Source: Planosporangium flavigriseum
GTDB lineage: Bacteria; Actinomycetota; Actinomycetes; Mycobacteriales; Micromonosporaceae
NCBI RefSeq assembly: GCF_011947225.1
Contig: NZ_JAATVW010000003.1
Location: 186,001-250,000, forward strand
Reading direction: 5' to 3'
DNA length: 64,000 bases
Below, piece by piece: positions 28,107 to 37,294 of this stretch. The position numbers were made by a program, and so were the translations under genes. Numbering within the stretch: the stretch's first letter is position 1; each line of letters begins with the position of its first letter. The notes beneath the pieces were generated by a model, which was not told where the DNA came from, did not search any database, and worked only from the letters and a program-made list of their open reading frames with translations.

Positions 28107-29459
28107 TCATGGTGCGGTCGAAATGAAGACGTTCTTGACGTCCGTGAATGCGCTCAGCGCATCCGGCCCGAGCTCACGGCCGAGGCCGGACTGCTTCATG
28201 CCGCCGAACGGTGTCCAGTACCGCACCGACGAGTGCGAGTTGACGCTCAGGTTGCCCGACTCCACGCCGCGCGCCACCCGGATCGCCCGGCCGACGTCAC
28301 GGGTCCAGATCGAGCCGGACAGGCCGTACTCGGTGTCGTTGGCGACCCGGACCGCTTCGGCCTCCTCGCCGAACGGAAGCACGGAGACCACCGGGCCGAA
28401 GATCTCCTCCCGCCAGTGCGGCTCGTTGCCGTCGCGGGCGAGCAGAACCGTTGGCGGGTACCAGAATCCGGCGCCGGACGGGCAGTCGCCCCGAAAGGCG
28501 ACGTCGGCACCGTCCACATACGACTCCACGACCTCCCGCTGGCGCGCCGAGATCAGTGGGCCCATCTGGGCCGCCTCGTCGGCCGGGTCGGCGCACCGGA
28601 ACGCCTTGACGGCCGGCTCCAGCAGTTCCAGGAACCGGTCGTACACACTGGCCTCGACCAGGATGCGCGACCGCGCGCAGCAGTCCTGCCCGGCGTTGTC
28701 GAAGACGCCAGCCGGGGCGGCGGCCGCGGCCGCCGCCAGGTCCGCGTCGGCGAAAACGATGTTGGTGCTCTTGCCACCCAGCTCCAGCGTCACCCGCTTC
28801 ACCTGGTCGGCACAGCCGGCCATGATCTGCTTGCCGACCTCTGTGGACCCGGTGAAGCACACCTTGCGTACGGCCGGGTGGGTGACGAAGCGCTGCCCCA
28901 CCACGGATCCCTTGCCGGGCAGGACGGTGAAGACACCCTCGGGGATGCCAGCCTCCAGCGCCAGCTGAGCCAACCGCAGCGCGGTCAGCGGCGTCAGCTC
29001 GGCCGGCTTGAGCACGACCGTGTTACCGGCGGCGAGGGCCGGCGCGAAACCCCAGCCGGCGATCGGCATCGGGAAGTTCCACGGCACGACCACGCCGACC
29101 ACGCCGAGCGGCTCGTGGAACGTGACGTCCAGCCCGCCCGGCACCGGAATCTGCCGCCCGGCCAACCGCTCCGGCGCACCGGCGTAGTAGTCGAGCACGT
29201 CGCGTACGTTTCCGGCCTCCCACCGGGCGTTGCCGATGGTGTGCCCGGAGTTGCGCACCTCCAGTTCGGCGAGTTCGTCGAGGTGGGAGTCGACGAGGGC
29301 GGCGAAGCGGCGCAGCAGCCGCGCCCGGTCGCCGGGAGCGACCTCGCGCCAAACCGGGAACGCGCGAGCGGCGCGCTCGATCGCGGCGTCGGTCTCCTCC
29401 AGCGAGGTCGACGGGACGTCCGCGACGAACTCCTCCGTCGCCGGGTTGATCACCTGCAT
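28107..29459 (-). CDS. aldehyde dehydrogenase (AldC/PuuC-like)
   Basis: A 450-residue NAD(P)+-dependent aldehyde dehydrogenase. Key blocks are VVVPWNFPMPIAGWGFAPALAAGNTVVLKPAE, the cofactor loop CFTGSTEVGKQIM, the general base Glu in VTLELGGKS, the catalytic Cys in NAGQDCCARSRI, and EEIFGPVVSVLPF near the C terminus. In glutamylated-amine catabolism this enzyme would oxidise the gamma-glutamyl-aminoaldehyde to the acid. It starts three bases after the glutamine-synthetase-like gene, so nothing can lie between them. Corresponds to aldC in the M. tuberculosis order. Confidence 0.93.
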   Translation of the reverse strand: MQVINPATEEFVADVPSTSLEETDAAIERAARAFPVWREVAPGDRARLLRRFAALVDSHLDELAELEVRNSGHTIGNARWEAGNVRDVLDYYAGAPERLAGRQIPVPGGLDVTFHEPLGVVGVVVPWNFPMPIAGWGFAPALAAGNTVVLKPAELTPLTALRLAQLALEAGIPEGVFTVLPGKGSVVGQRFVTHPAVRKVCFTGSTEVGKQIMAGCADQVKRVTLELGGKSTNIVFADADLAAAAAAAPAGVFDNAGQDCCARSRILVEASVYDRFLELLEPAVKAFRCADPADEAAQMGPLISARQREVVESYVDGADVAFRGDCPSGAGFWYPPTVLLARDGNEPHWREEIFGPVVSVLPFGEEAEAVRVANDTEYGLSGSIWTRDVGRAIRVARGVESGNLSVNSHSSVRYWTPFGGMKQSGLGRELGPDALSAFTDVKNVFISTAP

Positions 29460-29462
29460 GCG

Positions 29463-30815
29463 CTACAACCTCTCGAAACCGCGGTACAGCTCCCAGTCGG
29501 TGACTGCCGCGTCGAACGCGGCCAACTCGACCCGGGCGTAGTTGGCGTAGTGGTCGACCATCTCGTCACCGAACGCCTGCCGGGCTGCCTCGCCGGACTC
29601 CCACAAGGCCGCCGCGTCGCGCAGGGTCCGGGGCACGTGCTGCGCGCTCGGGTCGGCGTACGCGCTGCCGGTGACCGCGTCCTCGAGGTCGAGCGCGTTG
29701 TCGATGCCGTGCAGCACACCGGCCGCCATCGCGGCGATCGCGAGGTACGGGTTGACGTCGCCACCCGGCACCCGGTTCTCGAAGCGCAGCGCGTCCGCTG
29801 AATGACCAACGACCCGTAACGCGCAGGACCGGTTGTCGGTACCCCAGCGCACCGCGGTCGGCGCGAACGATCCCGGCTGGAACCGCTTGTACGAGTTGAC
29901 GTTCGGCGCGTACATGAGGGTGAACTCCGGCATCGTCGCGAGGACCCCGGCGAGCGCGTGCCGCATGAGGGCCGACATGCCGTGGCCGTCGGTGGCGCCG
30001 AACACCGCCTCGCCGTCGAGCGAGCGCAGCGAGAAGTGGATGTGGCAGGAGTTGCCCTCGCGGTCGTTCGGCTTCGCCATGAAGGTGAGCGCCATGCCCT
30101 CCTGCGCGGCGATCTCCTTCGCGCCGTTCTTGTACACGGCATGGTTGTCGGCAGCGGTGAGACCGTCGGCGAAGCGGAACGCGATCTCGTGCTGGCCGAG
30201 GTTGCACTCGCCCTTGGCGCTCTCCGGTTGCAGTCCGGCACCGGCCATCTCGTTGCGGATGCGGCGCAGCAGCGGCTCCACGCGCGCGGTGCCCAGCAGC
30301 GAGTAGTCCACGTTGTAGAGGTTGGCTGGCGTCAGGTCGCGGTACCCGCGCCGCCAGGCGTCCTCGTAGGAGTCCCGGTAGACGACGAACTCCAGTTCGG
30401 TGCCGGCGTACGCGACGAGCCCTCGCTCGCGCAGCCGATCCAGTTGACGGCGCAGGATCTGGCGGGGCGAGGCGACAACCGGCGTGCCGTCGAACCAGGC
30501 GAGGTCGGCCATCAGCAGGGCGGTGCCCGGCTCCCAGGGGGTGCGCCGCAGTGTGTCCAGGTCGGGCACCATCGCGAAGTCGCCGTACCCGCTCGCCCAG
30601 CTCGACATCGCGTACCCGTCGACGGTGTTCATGTCGACGTCGACGGCGAGCAGGTAGTTGCAGCCCTCGCTGCCGTTCTTCACCACCTCGTCGAGGAAGT
30701 GCTGTGCGTGGAACCGCTTGCCTTGCAACCTGCCCTGCATGTCCACGACCGCGAGGACGACCGTGTCGATCGTGCCCTCGGCAACGGCCGTGCGTAGCTG
30801 CTCAAGCGTCAGCAT
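29463..30815 (-). CDS. glnA4: GlnA4-type glutamine synthetase family ligase
   Basis: A 450-residue member of the glutamine synthetase family, closer to the gamma-glutamylamine ligases (PuuA, Streptomyces GlnA3/GlnA4) than to GlnA. The beta-grasp (MQGRLQGKRF) and catalytic domains are present: AGTELEFVVY, ECNLGQHEIAFRF, CHIHFSLRSLDG, SYKRFQPGSFAPTAVRWGTDNRSCALRV and ENRVPGGDVNPYLAIAAM. The adenylylation Tyr loop of GlnA-I (NLYxLP) is absent, as in this subfamily. Likely joins glutamate to an amine (polyamine or ethanolamine) using ATP. The neighbouring permease, aldehyde dehydrogenase and SDR support a catabolic role. The exact amine is not determined. Confidence 0.88.
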   Translation of the reverse strand: MLTLEQLRTAVAEGTIDTVVLAVVDMQGRLQGKRFHAQHFLDEVVKNGSEGCNYLLAVDVDMNTVDGYAMSSWASGYGDFAMVPDLDTLRRTPWEPGTALLMADLAWFDGTPVVASPRQILRRQLDRLRERGLVAYAGTELEFVVYRDSYEDAWRRGYRDLTPANLYNVDYSLLGTARVEPLLRRIRNEMAGAGLQPESAKGECNLGQHEIAFRFADGLTAADNHAVYKNGAKEIAAQEGMALTFMAKPNDREGNSCHIHFSLRSLDGEAVFGATDGHGMSALMRHALAGVLATMPEFTLMYAPNVNSYKRFQPGSFAPTAVRWGTDNRSCALRVVGHSADALRFENRVPGGDVNPYLAIAAMAAGVLHGIDNALDLEDAVTGSAYADPSAQHVPRTLRDAAALWESGEAARQAFGDEMVDHYANYARVELAAFDAAVTDWELYRGFERL

Positions 30816-30853
30816 CCCAGGCCTCTTCCTGTCAAAGGACTAATAGCGAACCA

Positions 30854-31585
30854 TTAACCGAGCAGGCCGCGCAAGAGTTCGGCCGTCGCGTCGCAGTGCT
30901 CCTCCATGGCGGTACGGGCGCCGGCCGCGTCGCCGGCCAGGATCGCCGCCACGATCCGGGCGTGCTGGGCGTCGGAGTGATCGAGGTTGCGGCGCAGCAC
31001 CGGAATCGCCGCGAGCAGCTGGTCGAGGCGCAGCTGGACATCGGCGATGGCCTGCGCGACCGAGGCAGACCCGCTGGCCGCGGCGATCGCGAGGTGCAGC
31101 CGGGAATCGCCCGTACGGCGCACTGCGGGGTCCCGCTCCCGGGAGGCGGCGAGAGCGGCGGCCAGGTGCGCGCGGTCGGCCGCCGAGAGCGGCCGGCTGG
31201 CCGCGAGCGCCGCCGCGCCGGGTTCGAGTACGCGCCGGAAGTCCAGCGCGTCGTGCAGCGTCTCGCCCATCTCGCGCGCGAGCGTCGCCGCGTCCGGCCG
31301 GTCGCCGGCCGGGCCCTGATAGATCACGAACGTGCCGCCGGCCCGGCCACGGCGCGACTCCAGGTAACCCGCCTCCCGCAGCGCCCCGATGGCCTGACGC
31401 AGCGTCACTCGGCTGACGCGGAGCTTCTCGGCCAACTCCCGCTCCGGCGGCAACTGCTCCCCCGTCGTCACCATGCCGAGTTTGATCGCCTGGACCAGCC
31501 TGGCCACGGTGATCTCGAAGGCGTTGCCGCCGCGCACCGGCCGCCATACCGGCATCCCAGGTTGCAGGTCGTTCTCGGCCGGCAT
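30854..31585 (-). CDS. GntR/FadR family transcriptional regulator
   Basis: A 243-residue regulator with an N-terminal winged helix (VARLVQAIKLGMVTTGEQLPPERELAEKLRVSRVTLRQAIGALREAGYLE) and a C-terminal all-helical FCD ligand domain from about residue 95 (DALDFRRVLEPGAAALAA, DSRLHLAIAAASGS, DHSDAQHARIVAAILAGD). The conserved Asp/His residues that bind metal in FCD domains are present. It sits between the permease and the GlnA4-like gene and most probably controls the operon through the palindrome at 33140-33159. ATG at 31585 lies eight bases after the permease stop. Confidence 0.92.
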   Translation of the reverse strand: MPAENDLQPGMPVWRPVRGGNAFEITVARLVQAIKLGMVTTGEQLPPERELAEKLRVSRVTLRQAIGALREAGYLESRRGRAGGTFVIYQGPAGDRPDAATLAREMGETLHDALDFRRVLEPGAAALAASRPLSAADRAHLAAALAASRERDPAVRRTGDSRLHLAIAAASGSASVAQAIADVQLRLDQLLAAIPVLRRNLDHSDAQHARIVAAILAGDAAGARTAMEEHCDATAELLRGLLG

Positions 31586-31593
31586 GCTCTTCC

Positions 31594-33111
31594 TTACGTC
31601 TCATCCGCCGGGTGGCGCGGACCGGTGAACCACTTCCGGGCGCTGATGATCCACCACAGCCAGGCGCCGAGCGCGACAACCCCGACGGCGACGATGGTGT
31701 AGTTGAAATTGGACAGCTTGACCGGGCTCGCCGTCGGCAACACGAACAGTACGCAGATGAACGCGACCCAGCCGATCGCCGTCCAGCCCACGAGGCCACT
31801 CCACCGGCCGAGGTTCCACGGGCCGGGCCGGAAGTCGGGGTTGCGCAGTCGCAGGTAGACCGGGGCGACGTAGGCGATGTACAGGCCGATGACGGCGACC
31901 GACGTGGCGGCGAGATAGGCCGTGGTGTTCACCAGCGAGGGCAGCACCAGCACCGTCGAGCACGTCACGCAGAGCCAGATCGAGTTGGTCGGCGTGCCGG
32001 TACGCGGGTTGACCCGCTTCCACAGTCGTGAGCCGGGCAGCGCGCCGTCCCGGGCGAACGCGTACGACATCCGGGAGTTCGCGGTCACCGAGGCCATACC
32101 GCAGAAAAACTGGGCGACCACGCAGATGAACAGCAGGAACTTGCCGAGACCGGGGCCGGCCGCGTCGATGAAGATCTGCGCCGGCGGCAGCCCAAGGCCG
32201 GTCGCGGCCTGCGCGTCGTAGTCCCGGATGGACCAGGTGATCGCGAAGAGCAGGAAGAACCCGGCGACCACCGACACGACCACGGACATCACGATGCCGC
32301 GGGGCGCGTTGCGCGCCGCGTTGTGGGTCTCCTCGGCGACGTGGGCGCTGGCGTCGTAGCCGGTGTACGTGTACTGCGCCATCAGCAGGCCAATGAGGAC
32401 CGCATAGATGGCCGCGCCGGTGAAGCCGAACCCGGTGGCGTTGCGGACCTCGAAGAACACCTCCGAGATGGGCTTGTGCTGGTCGGGCACGATCGCGAGC
32501 ACGCCGACGATGACCGCCACGCCGACGAGGTGCCACCAGGCGCTGACGTCGGAGAGCACCTTCACCAGGTTGACGCCGAACGTGTTCAGCAGGCCGTGCG
32601 CGACGATGATGACCAGGAACGCGGCGAAGAGGCTCCACTTGTTGACCTCGACGCCGCCGGTCAGGCTCAGGAACGCCATGGTCGTGGTGGCGGCCCCGAA
32701 GTCGATGGCCGCGGTCACGGCGACCTCGCCGAGGAAGTTGAACCAGCCGACGAACCAGGCCCAGGCCGCCCGGTTGCGCCGGGCGAGGGCGCTCGCCCAC
32801 CAGTACAGCGCGCCTGCGGTCGGGTAGGCCGAGCAGACCTCGGCCATGGCGAGCGCGACCAGCGTGACCATGCCACCGACGAAGAGCCAGCCGAGCGTGA
32901 TCGCCAGTGGACCACCGGCGTTCATGGCGATTCCGTACGAGGTGATCGCACCGGCGAGGATCGAAATGATCGAGAACGAGACCGCGAAGTTGGAGAAAGT
33001 AGACAGCCTGCGCCGCAGTTCCTGCTTGTAGCCGAGTTGGGCGAGCAGAGATTCGTCGGCGTCCTCGGGACTGACCGGCGCGACGGCTGGCTCTGGCGCG
33101 GTGGCGCTCAT
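31594..33111 (-). CDS. APC family amino acid/amine permease
   Basis: A 505-residue APC-superfamily importer with twelve predicted helices. The first helix block (FSNFAVSFSIISILAGAITSYGIAMNAGGP) and the motif MAEVCSAYPTAGALYWWASAL are typical of the GABA/polyamine permease branch. The N-terminal about 45 residues are hydrophilic. The ATG at 33111 has GAGGAG seven bases upstream. A longer open frame to 33195 has no such signal and covers the promoter. It is the first gene of the GlnA4-type operon and probably imports the amine that is then glutamylated. Confidence 0.9.
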   Translation of the reverse strand: MSATAPEPAVAPVSPEDADESLLAQLGYKQELRRRLSTFSNFAVSFSIISILAGAITSYGIAMNAGGPLAITLGWLFVGGMVTLVALAMAEVCSAYPTAGALYWWASALARRNRAAWAWFVGWFNFLGEVAVTAAIDFGAATTTMAFLSLTGGVEVNKWSLFAAFLVIIVAHGLLNTFGVNLVKVLSDVSAWWHLVGVAVIVGVLAIVPDQHKPISEVFFEVRNATGFGFTGAAIYAVLIGLLMAQYTYTGYDASAHVAEETHNAARNAPRGIVMSVVVSVVAGFFLLFAITWSIRDYDAQAATGLGLPPAQIFIDAAGPGLGKFLLFICVVAQFFCGMASVTANSRMSYAFARDGALPGSRLWKRVNPRTGTPTNSIWLCVTCSTVLVLPSLVNTTAYLAATSVAVIGLYIAYVAPVYLRLRNPDFRPGPWNLGRWSGLVGWTAIGWVAFICVLFVLPTASPVKLSNFNYTIVAVGVVALGAWLWWIISARKWFTGPRHPADET

Positions 33112-33139
33112 CGGCGACTCCTCACAGGCGGCGATGAAT

Positions 33140-33159
33140 ACAGTGGCATGCGTCACTGT
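33140..33159. promoter_or_regulatory. candidate operator for the GntR regulator
   Basis: ACAGTG (33140-33145) and CACTGT (33154-33159) form an inverted repeat around GCATGCGT, which contains the palindrome GCATGC. It lies immediately downstream of the predicted transcription start of the permease operon and about 29 bases before its start codon, where a bound dimer would block transcription. Assignment to the operon's own GntR protein is inference. Confidence 0.5.
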
Positions 33160-33166
33160 TCGCCCG

Positions 33167-33195
33167 ATGATTCGCCGGGGCCCCATGCGTGTCAA
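33167..33195 (-). promoter_or_regulatory. promoter of the permease-glnA4 operon
   Basis: On the minus strand a consensus -35 TTGACA (33195-33190) is followed after 17 bases by a weak -10 AATCAT (33172-33167). The predicted start falls near 33160, next to the palindrome at 33140-33159. The -35 match is perfect; the -10 is poor, so control by the regulator or an activator is possible. Confidence 0.45.
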
Positions 33196-33247
33196 TGGAT
33201 CTCAGCCAGAAAGCGGATCCGGATCAGACCTTTTCACGAGATCGAAA

Positions 33248-34084
33248 TCAGAAGAGCACGGTCGCGAACGTGCCGACCCGGCGGAACCCGCAGTGGGCGT
33301 ACACCCGGCGGGCCGCCTCGTTGAAGTCGTTGACGTAGAGCGTCACGGTCGGCGCCACCCGGCGCAGCGCGTCGCGTACGACCGCCGCCATCCCGGCCGT
33401 GGCGAGTCCCCGGCCGCGCCACTCCGGCGCCGTCCACACCCCCTGCACCTGCGCGGTGTGCCGGGTGATCACCGCCAACTCGGCTTTGAACACCACCTGG
33501 CCGTCGATGAACCGCGCGTACGCCCGGCCGCTGCGGATCAGGTCGCGCACCCGATCCCGATAGCCGGTGTCCCCGTCGATGACCGGGGAGACGCCCACCT
33601 CCTCGGTGTACATCGCCACCGAGGCCGGGTAGAGCAGATCGACCTCGTCGGGGCGCACCAGGCGGACCTCCGGGTCCGCGGTGACGGGCGCGGGCGCGTC
33701 CGCCACGAGCAGTGGCTGGCACTCCCGTACGTCCCGGGCGTACCCCCAGGCCGGGCACAGCCGTTCCCACAGCGGCAGCACCGCCGTCGCATCACCCACG
33801 ATGGACGAACAGATCCGCCCCTCCGACCCGATCAGGTCGGCGAAGGCGGCCACCGCCGCCGGACCGACGTGCACCGGGATGAGGTTGGCACCCAGCCAGC
33901 ACAGCGCGTCCAGTTCGCTGCGGTTGCCGCAGCCGAAGATCCGGGCGTCTTGACGGCGCCGCGACAGCCCCGCCGCGGCGATCCGTTCAGCAACCTGCGC
34001 GCCCGTGTAGGGCTCGAGATCGAGCAGCCGTTCGACAGCGGCACGATCGGTATCGCCGAGCAGCCGGACGGGCGCCGTGAGCAT
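33248..34084 (-). CDS. GNAT acetyltransferase with DUF4081 domain
   Basis: A protein of about 278 residues with an N-terminal DUF4081 half (VRLLGDTDRAAVERLLDLEPYTGAQVAERI; ALCWLGANLIPV) and a C-terminal GNAT domain containing the acetyl-CoA loop WRGRGLATAGM and the end motif NEAARRVYAHCGFRRVGTFATVLF. This two-part protein lies next to ispG in M. tuberculosis too (Rv2867c). Its substrate is unknown. The ATG at 34084 has GGAAG close upstream. A GTG at 34141 is an alternative that adds 19 poorly conserved residues. Confidence 0.88.
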   Translation of the reverse strand: MLTAPVRLLGDTDRAAVERLLDLEPYTGAQVAERIAAAGLSRRRQDARIFGCGNRSELDALCWLGANLIPVHVGPAAVAAFADLIGSEGRICSSIVGDATAVLPLWERLCPAWGYARDVRECQPLLVADAPAPVTADPEVRLVRPDEVDLLYPASVAMYTEEVGVSPVIDGDTGYRDRVRDLIRSGRAYARFIDGQVVFKAELAVITRHTAQVQGVWTAPEWRGRGLATAGMAAVVRDALRRVAPTVTLYVNDFNEAARRVYAHCGFRRVGTFATVLF

Positions 34085-34276
34085 GTCTTCCAGACTGCCA
34101 GATGCGCCGGGCGGACAGGAGAGCACGGTGGGGTTCTCCACATGTTTCCGCCCGGTAGACGGAGCTCAGCCACCGCAACGGGGCAAAGCCGCGCGATCGT
34201 GCGCAGTCTCGCGCAACGCGGGTATGCGGTTCGGAACACCGCACCTCGGGCTGGACGCCTCCGGAAAGGAGCGGCG

Positions 34277-34840
34277 ATGAGATGGCCAGAACCCGGATCT
34301 CCCGGTCACCATCCGGGTGACCGGCTCTTCGCGTTCGGGCAGGCATGGCAGCCACCGCTCGGGCCGGGGCAGCTCAGTCGCCACCGCGGCGGGCGGGGCC
34401 GGCGGGCCAACGTCCGCGAAGCGATCCTCACGCTGCTGACCGAGCGGTCGATGCACGGGTACGAGATGATCCAGGAGATCGAACGGCGCAGCCGCGGCAC
34501 CTGGCGGCCGAGCCCCGGATCGGTCTACCCGACGCTGCAGCTACTCGAGGACGAAGGGCTGATCGCCCCGGCAGCCGCCGAGGGGGGACGTAAGCGGTAC
34601 AACCTCACCGAGTCCGGTCAGGCCTCCCAGGGCGGCGACGACGCGGCGCGGGCGCCGTGGGAGCAGTTCAGCGAGGAGTACGGGGAGTCGGTACTCGACA
34701 CGAGGGCCGCCATCCACGGCGTCATGCAGGCGGTGGGCGAGGTGATGCGGGTCGGCTCCGAGGGGCAGCGCGCGCAGGCCAACCAGGTACTCGAGCAGGC
34801 CCGCCGGCAGCTGTACCGGATCCTCGCCGACCGCGAGTGA
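34277..34840 (+). CDS. PadR family transcriptional regulator
   Basis: A 187-residue PadR regulator with a Gly/Pro/His-rich N-terminal extension of about 45 residues, then the winged helix VREAILTLLTERSMHGYEMIQEIERRSRGTWRPSPGSVYPTLQLLEDEGLI and wing KRYNLTESGQ. The C-terminal part is helical. The ATG at 34277 has AAGGAG six bases upstream. It is divergent from the DUF4081-GNAT gene and ends 14 bases from the convergent ispG stop. No adjacent transporter or efflux gene suggests its target. It may control genes elsewhere. Confidence 0.9.
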   Translation: MRWPEPGSPGHHPGDRLFAFGQAWQPPLGPGQLSRHRGGRGRRANVREAILTLLTERSMHGYEMIQEIERRSRGTWRPSPGSVYPTLQLLEDEGLIAPAAAEGGRKRYNLTESGQASQGGDDAARAPWEQFSEEYGESVLDTRAAIHGVMQAVGEVMRVGSEGQRAQANQVLEQARRQLYRILADRE

Positions 34841-34854
34841 ACCTCGTGAAGCAA

Positions 34855-36021
34855 CTAGTGCACGGTGACCTGGGGAGCCAGCCCGCGCAGCTCCTCGGGC
34901 AGCTCGGCGCCCATCTCCTCGGCCAACCGCAGCGCCTCTTCGATGAGGGTCTCGACGATCTGCGACTCCGGCACGGTCTTGATGACCTGGCCCTTGACGA
35001 AGATCTGGCCCTTGCCGTTGCCGGACGCCACGCCCAGGTCGGCCTCGCGCGCCTCGCCGGGCCCGTTGACCACGCAGCCCATCACGGCGACCCGCAGCGG
35101 CACCGGCAGCCCCTCCAGGCCCGCGGTGACCTCCTCGGCGAGGGTGTACACGTCGACCTGCGCCCGGCCGCACGACGGGCAGGAGACGATCTCCAGGCCG
35201 CGCTCGCGCAGGCCCAGCGACTCCAGGATCTGGTTGCCGACCTTGACCTCCTCGACCGGAGGCGCGGAGAGCGAGACCCGGATGGTGTCACCGATCCCCT
35301 GGGACAGCAGCGCGCCGAAGGCGACCGCCGACTTGATGGTCCCCTGGAAGGCCGGGCCGGCCTCGGTCACGCCGAGGTGCAGCGGGTAGTCGCACTGCTC
35401 GGCCAACTGCCGGTACGCCTGGATCATCACGACCGGGTCGTTGTGCTTGACCGAGATCTTGATGTCGCGGAAGCCGTGCTCCTCGAACAGCGAGCACTCC
35501 CACAGCGCGCTCTCCACCAGCGCCTCAGGCGTCGCCTTGCCGTACTTGGCGAGCAGCCGCTTGTCCAGCGAGCCGGCGTTGACACCGATCCGGATCGGGA
35601 CACCGGCGTCGGACGCGGCCTTCGCGATCTCCTTCACCTTGTCGTCGAACTGCCGGATGTTGCCCGGGTTGACCCGCACCGCGGCGCAGCCGGCGTCGAT
35701 CGCGGCGAAGACGTACTTGGGCTGGAAGTGGATGTCGGCGATGACCGGGATCTGCGACTTCTTCGCGATCGCCGGCAGGGCCTCGACGTCGTCCTGGCTC
35801 GGCACCGCCACCCGGACGATCTGGCAGCCCGATGCGGTCAGTTCGGCGATCTGCTGCAGCGTGGCGTTGACGTCGGCGGTGAGCGTCGTGGTCATCGACT
35901 GGACGCTGACAGGCGCGCCGCCACCGACCGGCACCGGACCGACCATGATCTGCCGGCTCTGCCGGCGCGGGGCGAGCGGCTGGACGGGCGCGGAAGGCAT
36001 ACCGAGATTAATCGCGGTCAC
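34855..36021 (-). CDS. ispG: 4-hydroxy-3-methylbut-2-enyl-diphosphate synthase
   Basis: The [4Fe-4S] enzyme of the penultimate MEP-pathway step. The TIM-barrel part has [49 protein letters not shown] and VRVNPGNI. The cluster ligands are C281 and C284 (CPSCGR) and C316 (CVVNGPGE). The GTG at 36021, seven bases after the rip stop, gives 388 residues. A start at 36060 would lie inside rip. It is cotranscribed with rip and dxr, another MEP enzyme, as in M. tuberculosis. Confidence 0.96.
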   Translation of the reverse strand: MTAINLGMPSAPVQPLAPRRQSRQIMVGPVPVGGGAPVSVQSMTTTLTADVNATLQQIAELTASGCQIVRVAVPSQDDVEALPAIAKKSQIPVIADIHFQPKYVFAAIDAGCAAVRVNPGNIRQFDDKVKEIAKAASDAGVPIRIGVNAGSLDKRLLAKYGKATPEALVESALWECSLFEEHGFRDIKISVKHNDPVVMIQAYRQLAEQCDYPLHLGVTEAGPAFQGTIKSAVAFGALLSQGIGDTIRVSLSAPPVEEVKVGNQILESLGLRERGLEIVSCPSCGRAQVDVYTLAEEVTAGLEGLPVPLRVAVMGCVVNGPGEAREADLGVASGNGKGQIFVKGQVIKTVPESQIVETLIEEALRLAEEMGAELPEELRGLAPQVTVH

Positions 36022-36028
36022 GAGGCTC

Positions 36029-37294
36029 TCACTTGGGGAGGGTGATGGGGTTGACGACATCGGCGGTCATGGTCAGCACCACGAAGACGCCGAGGACGGA
36101 GATCACCGCCAGGGTGATCGGTGTCAGCTTCATGTAGTCGACCCGGCCGGGGTCGGGGCGGCCCCGGCGGGCCGCGATCCAGGACCTGATCCGCTCGAAC
36201 CAGGCGATCGCGATGTGACCGCCGTCCATCGGCAGCAGCGGCAGCAGGTTGAAGATGCCGAAGAACAGGTTGAGGACGGCGAAGAGGCTCAGGACGCTGA
36301 CCCAGTCGCCGATCGAGATCAGCTCGCCGCCGATGCGGCTGGCGCCGACCACGCTGACCGGCGTGTTGGGGTCGCGCTCGGCTCCGAAGATCGACTTCAC
36401 GAGAGCCGGGATCTTCGCGGGGATCTGCTTGAGCGACTCGAAGGTCAGCACGACGGTACGGCCCATCTGCTTGGCCGTCAGCCCGACGCTCTCCACCGGG
36501 CCGGACGTCGTCAGCGGAATCTTCGCCGAGACGCCGAGCATGCCGACGCGCTCCAGGTCGGCGTCGGTGATCTCGTTGGCCTTCTTGGGCCCAATGTTGT
36601 CCTTGAGCCGCTGGATCGCCGGAATGCGCACGTCAACGGTCTCGCTCTTGCCGTCGCGGCTGTACGTGAGCTTGGCGTTCTGGTCGCCGAGGCCCTGCAC
36701 CACCTGGCGCATCTCGGTGTAGTTGGAGATCGGGGTCCCGTTGATCGCCGTGATCACGTCGCCGGGCTCGAGGCCCGCCTTGGCCGCCGGACTGGGCTGG
36801 CCGACACCGTCCCTGCACGCCACCGGCTGCTTGGTCTGGGGGTCAATCTTGAAGTCGGTGACGCAGGACGAGACGCCGCCGATCGTCGCCGGCGAGTTGG
36901 CTATCTTGCCGGGGTCGGGCGCCCCGATGAACGTGAACAACACCCAGAAGGCCACGAACGCGAGGATGAAGTGGGTGATCGACCCCGCGGACATCACGAT
37001 GGTCCGCTTCCACACCGGGAAGCGCCACATCGCCCGCTTCTCGTCGCCGGGCTCGACATCGTCGTCCTGCGGCGTCATCCCGACAATTTTGACGAACCCA
37101 CCCAGCGGCAGAGCCTTCACGCCGTACTCGGTCTCGCCGCGGCGAAACGAGAACAACGTCGGCCCGAAGCCGACGAAGTAGCGGGTGACCTTCATGCCGA
37201 ACGCCTTGGCCGTGCCCATATGACCGGCCTCGTGCAGGCACACCGAGATCAGGATGCCGAGCGCGAAAACGACAATCCCGAATACCAGCCCCAT
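36029..37294 (-). CDS. rip: M50 site-2 protease (Rip/RseP)
   Basis: A 421-residue intramembrane zinc metalloprotease that cleaves anti-sigma factors within the membrane. The zinc motif HEAGH is at residues 21-25 in the first helix, a PDZ domain lies in the middle ([23 protein letters not shown]), and the third ligand is D357 in [12 protein letters not shown] helix around [19 protein letters not shown] precedes the PDZ domain. The ATG at 37294 overlaps the dxr stop by one base (TGATG). It sits between dxr and ispG, as in other actinomycetes. Confidence 0.95.
   Translation of the reverse strand: MGLVFGIVVFALGILISVCLHEAGHMGTAKAFGMKVTRYFVGFGPTLFSFRRGETEYGVKALPLGGFVKIVGMTPQDDDVEPGDEKRAMWRFPVWKRTIVMSAGSITHFILAFVAFWVLFTFIGAPDPGKIANSPATIGGVSSCVTDFKIDPQTKQPVACRDGVGQPSPAAKAGLEPGDVITAINGTPISNYTEMRQVVQGLGDQNAKLTYSRDGKSETVDVRIPAIQRLKDNIGPKKANEITDADLERVGMLGVSAKIPLTTSGPVESVGLTAKQMGRTVVLTFESLKQIPAKIPALVKSIFGAERDPNTPVSVVGASRIGGELISIGDWVSVLSLFAVLNLFFGIFNLLPLLPMDGGHIAIAWFERIRSWIAARRGRPDPGRVDYMKLTPITLAVISVLGVFVVLTMTADVVNPITLPK

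Noticed and set aside
27316-33111. The operon taken as a nitrogen-assimilation glutamine synthetase locus
   Set aside because: The GlnA-type adenylylation loop is absent, and the permease, aldehyde dehydrogenase and SDR neighbours point to catabolism of an amine.
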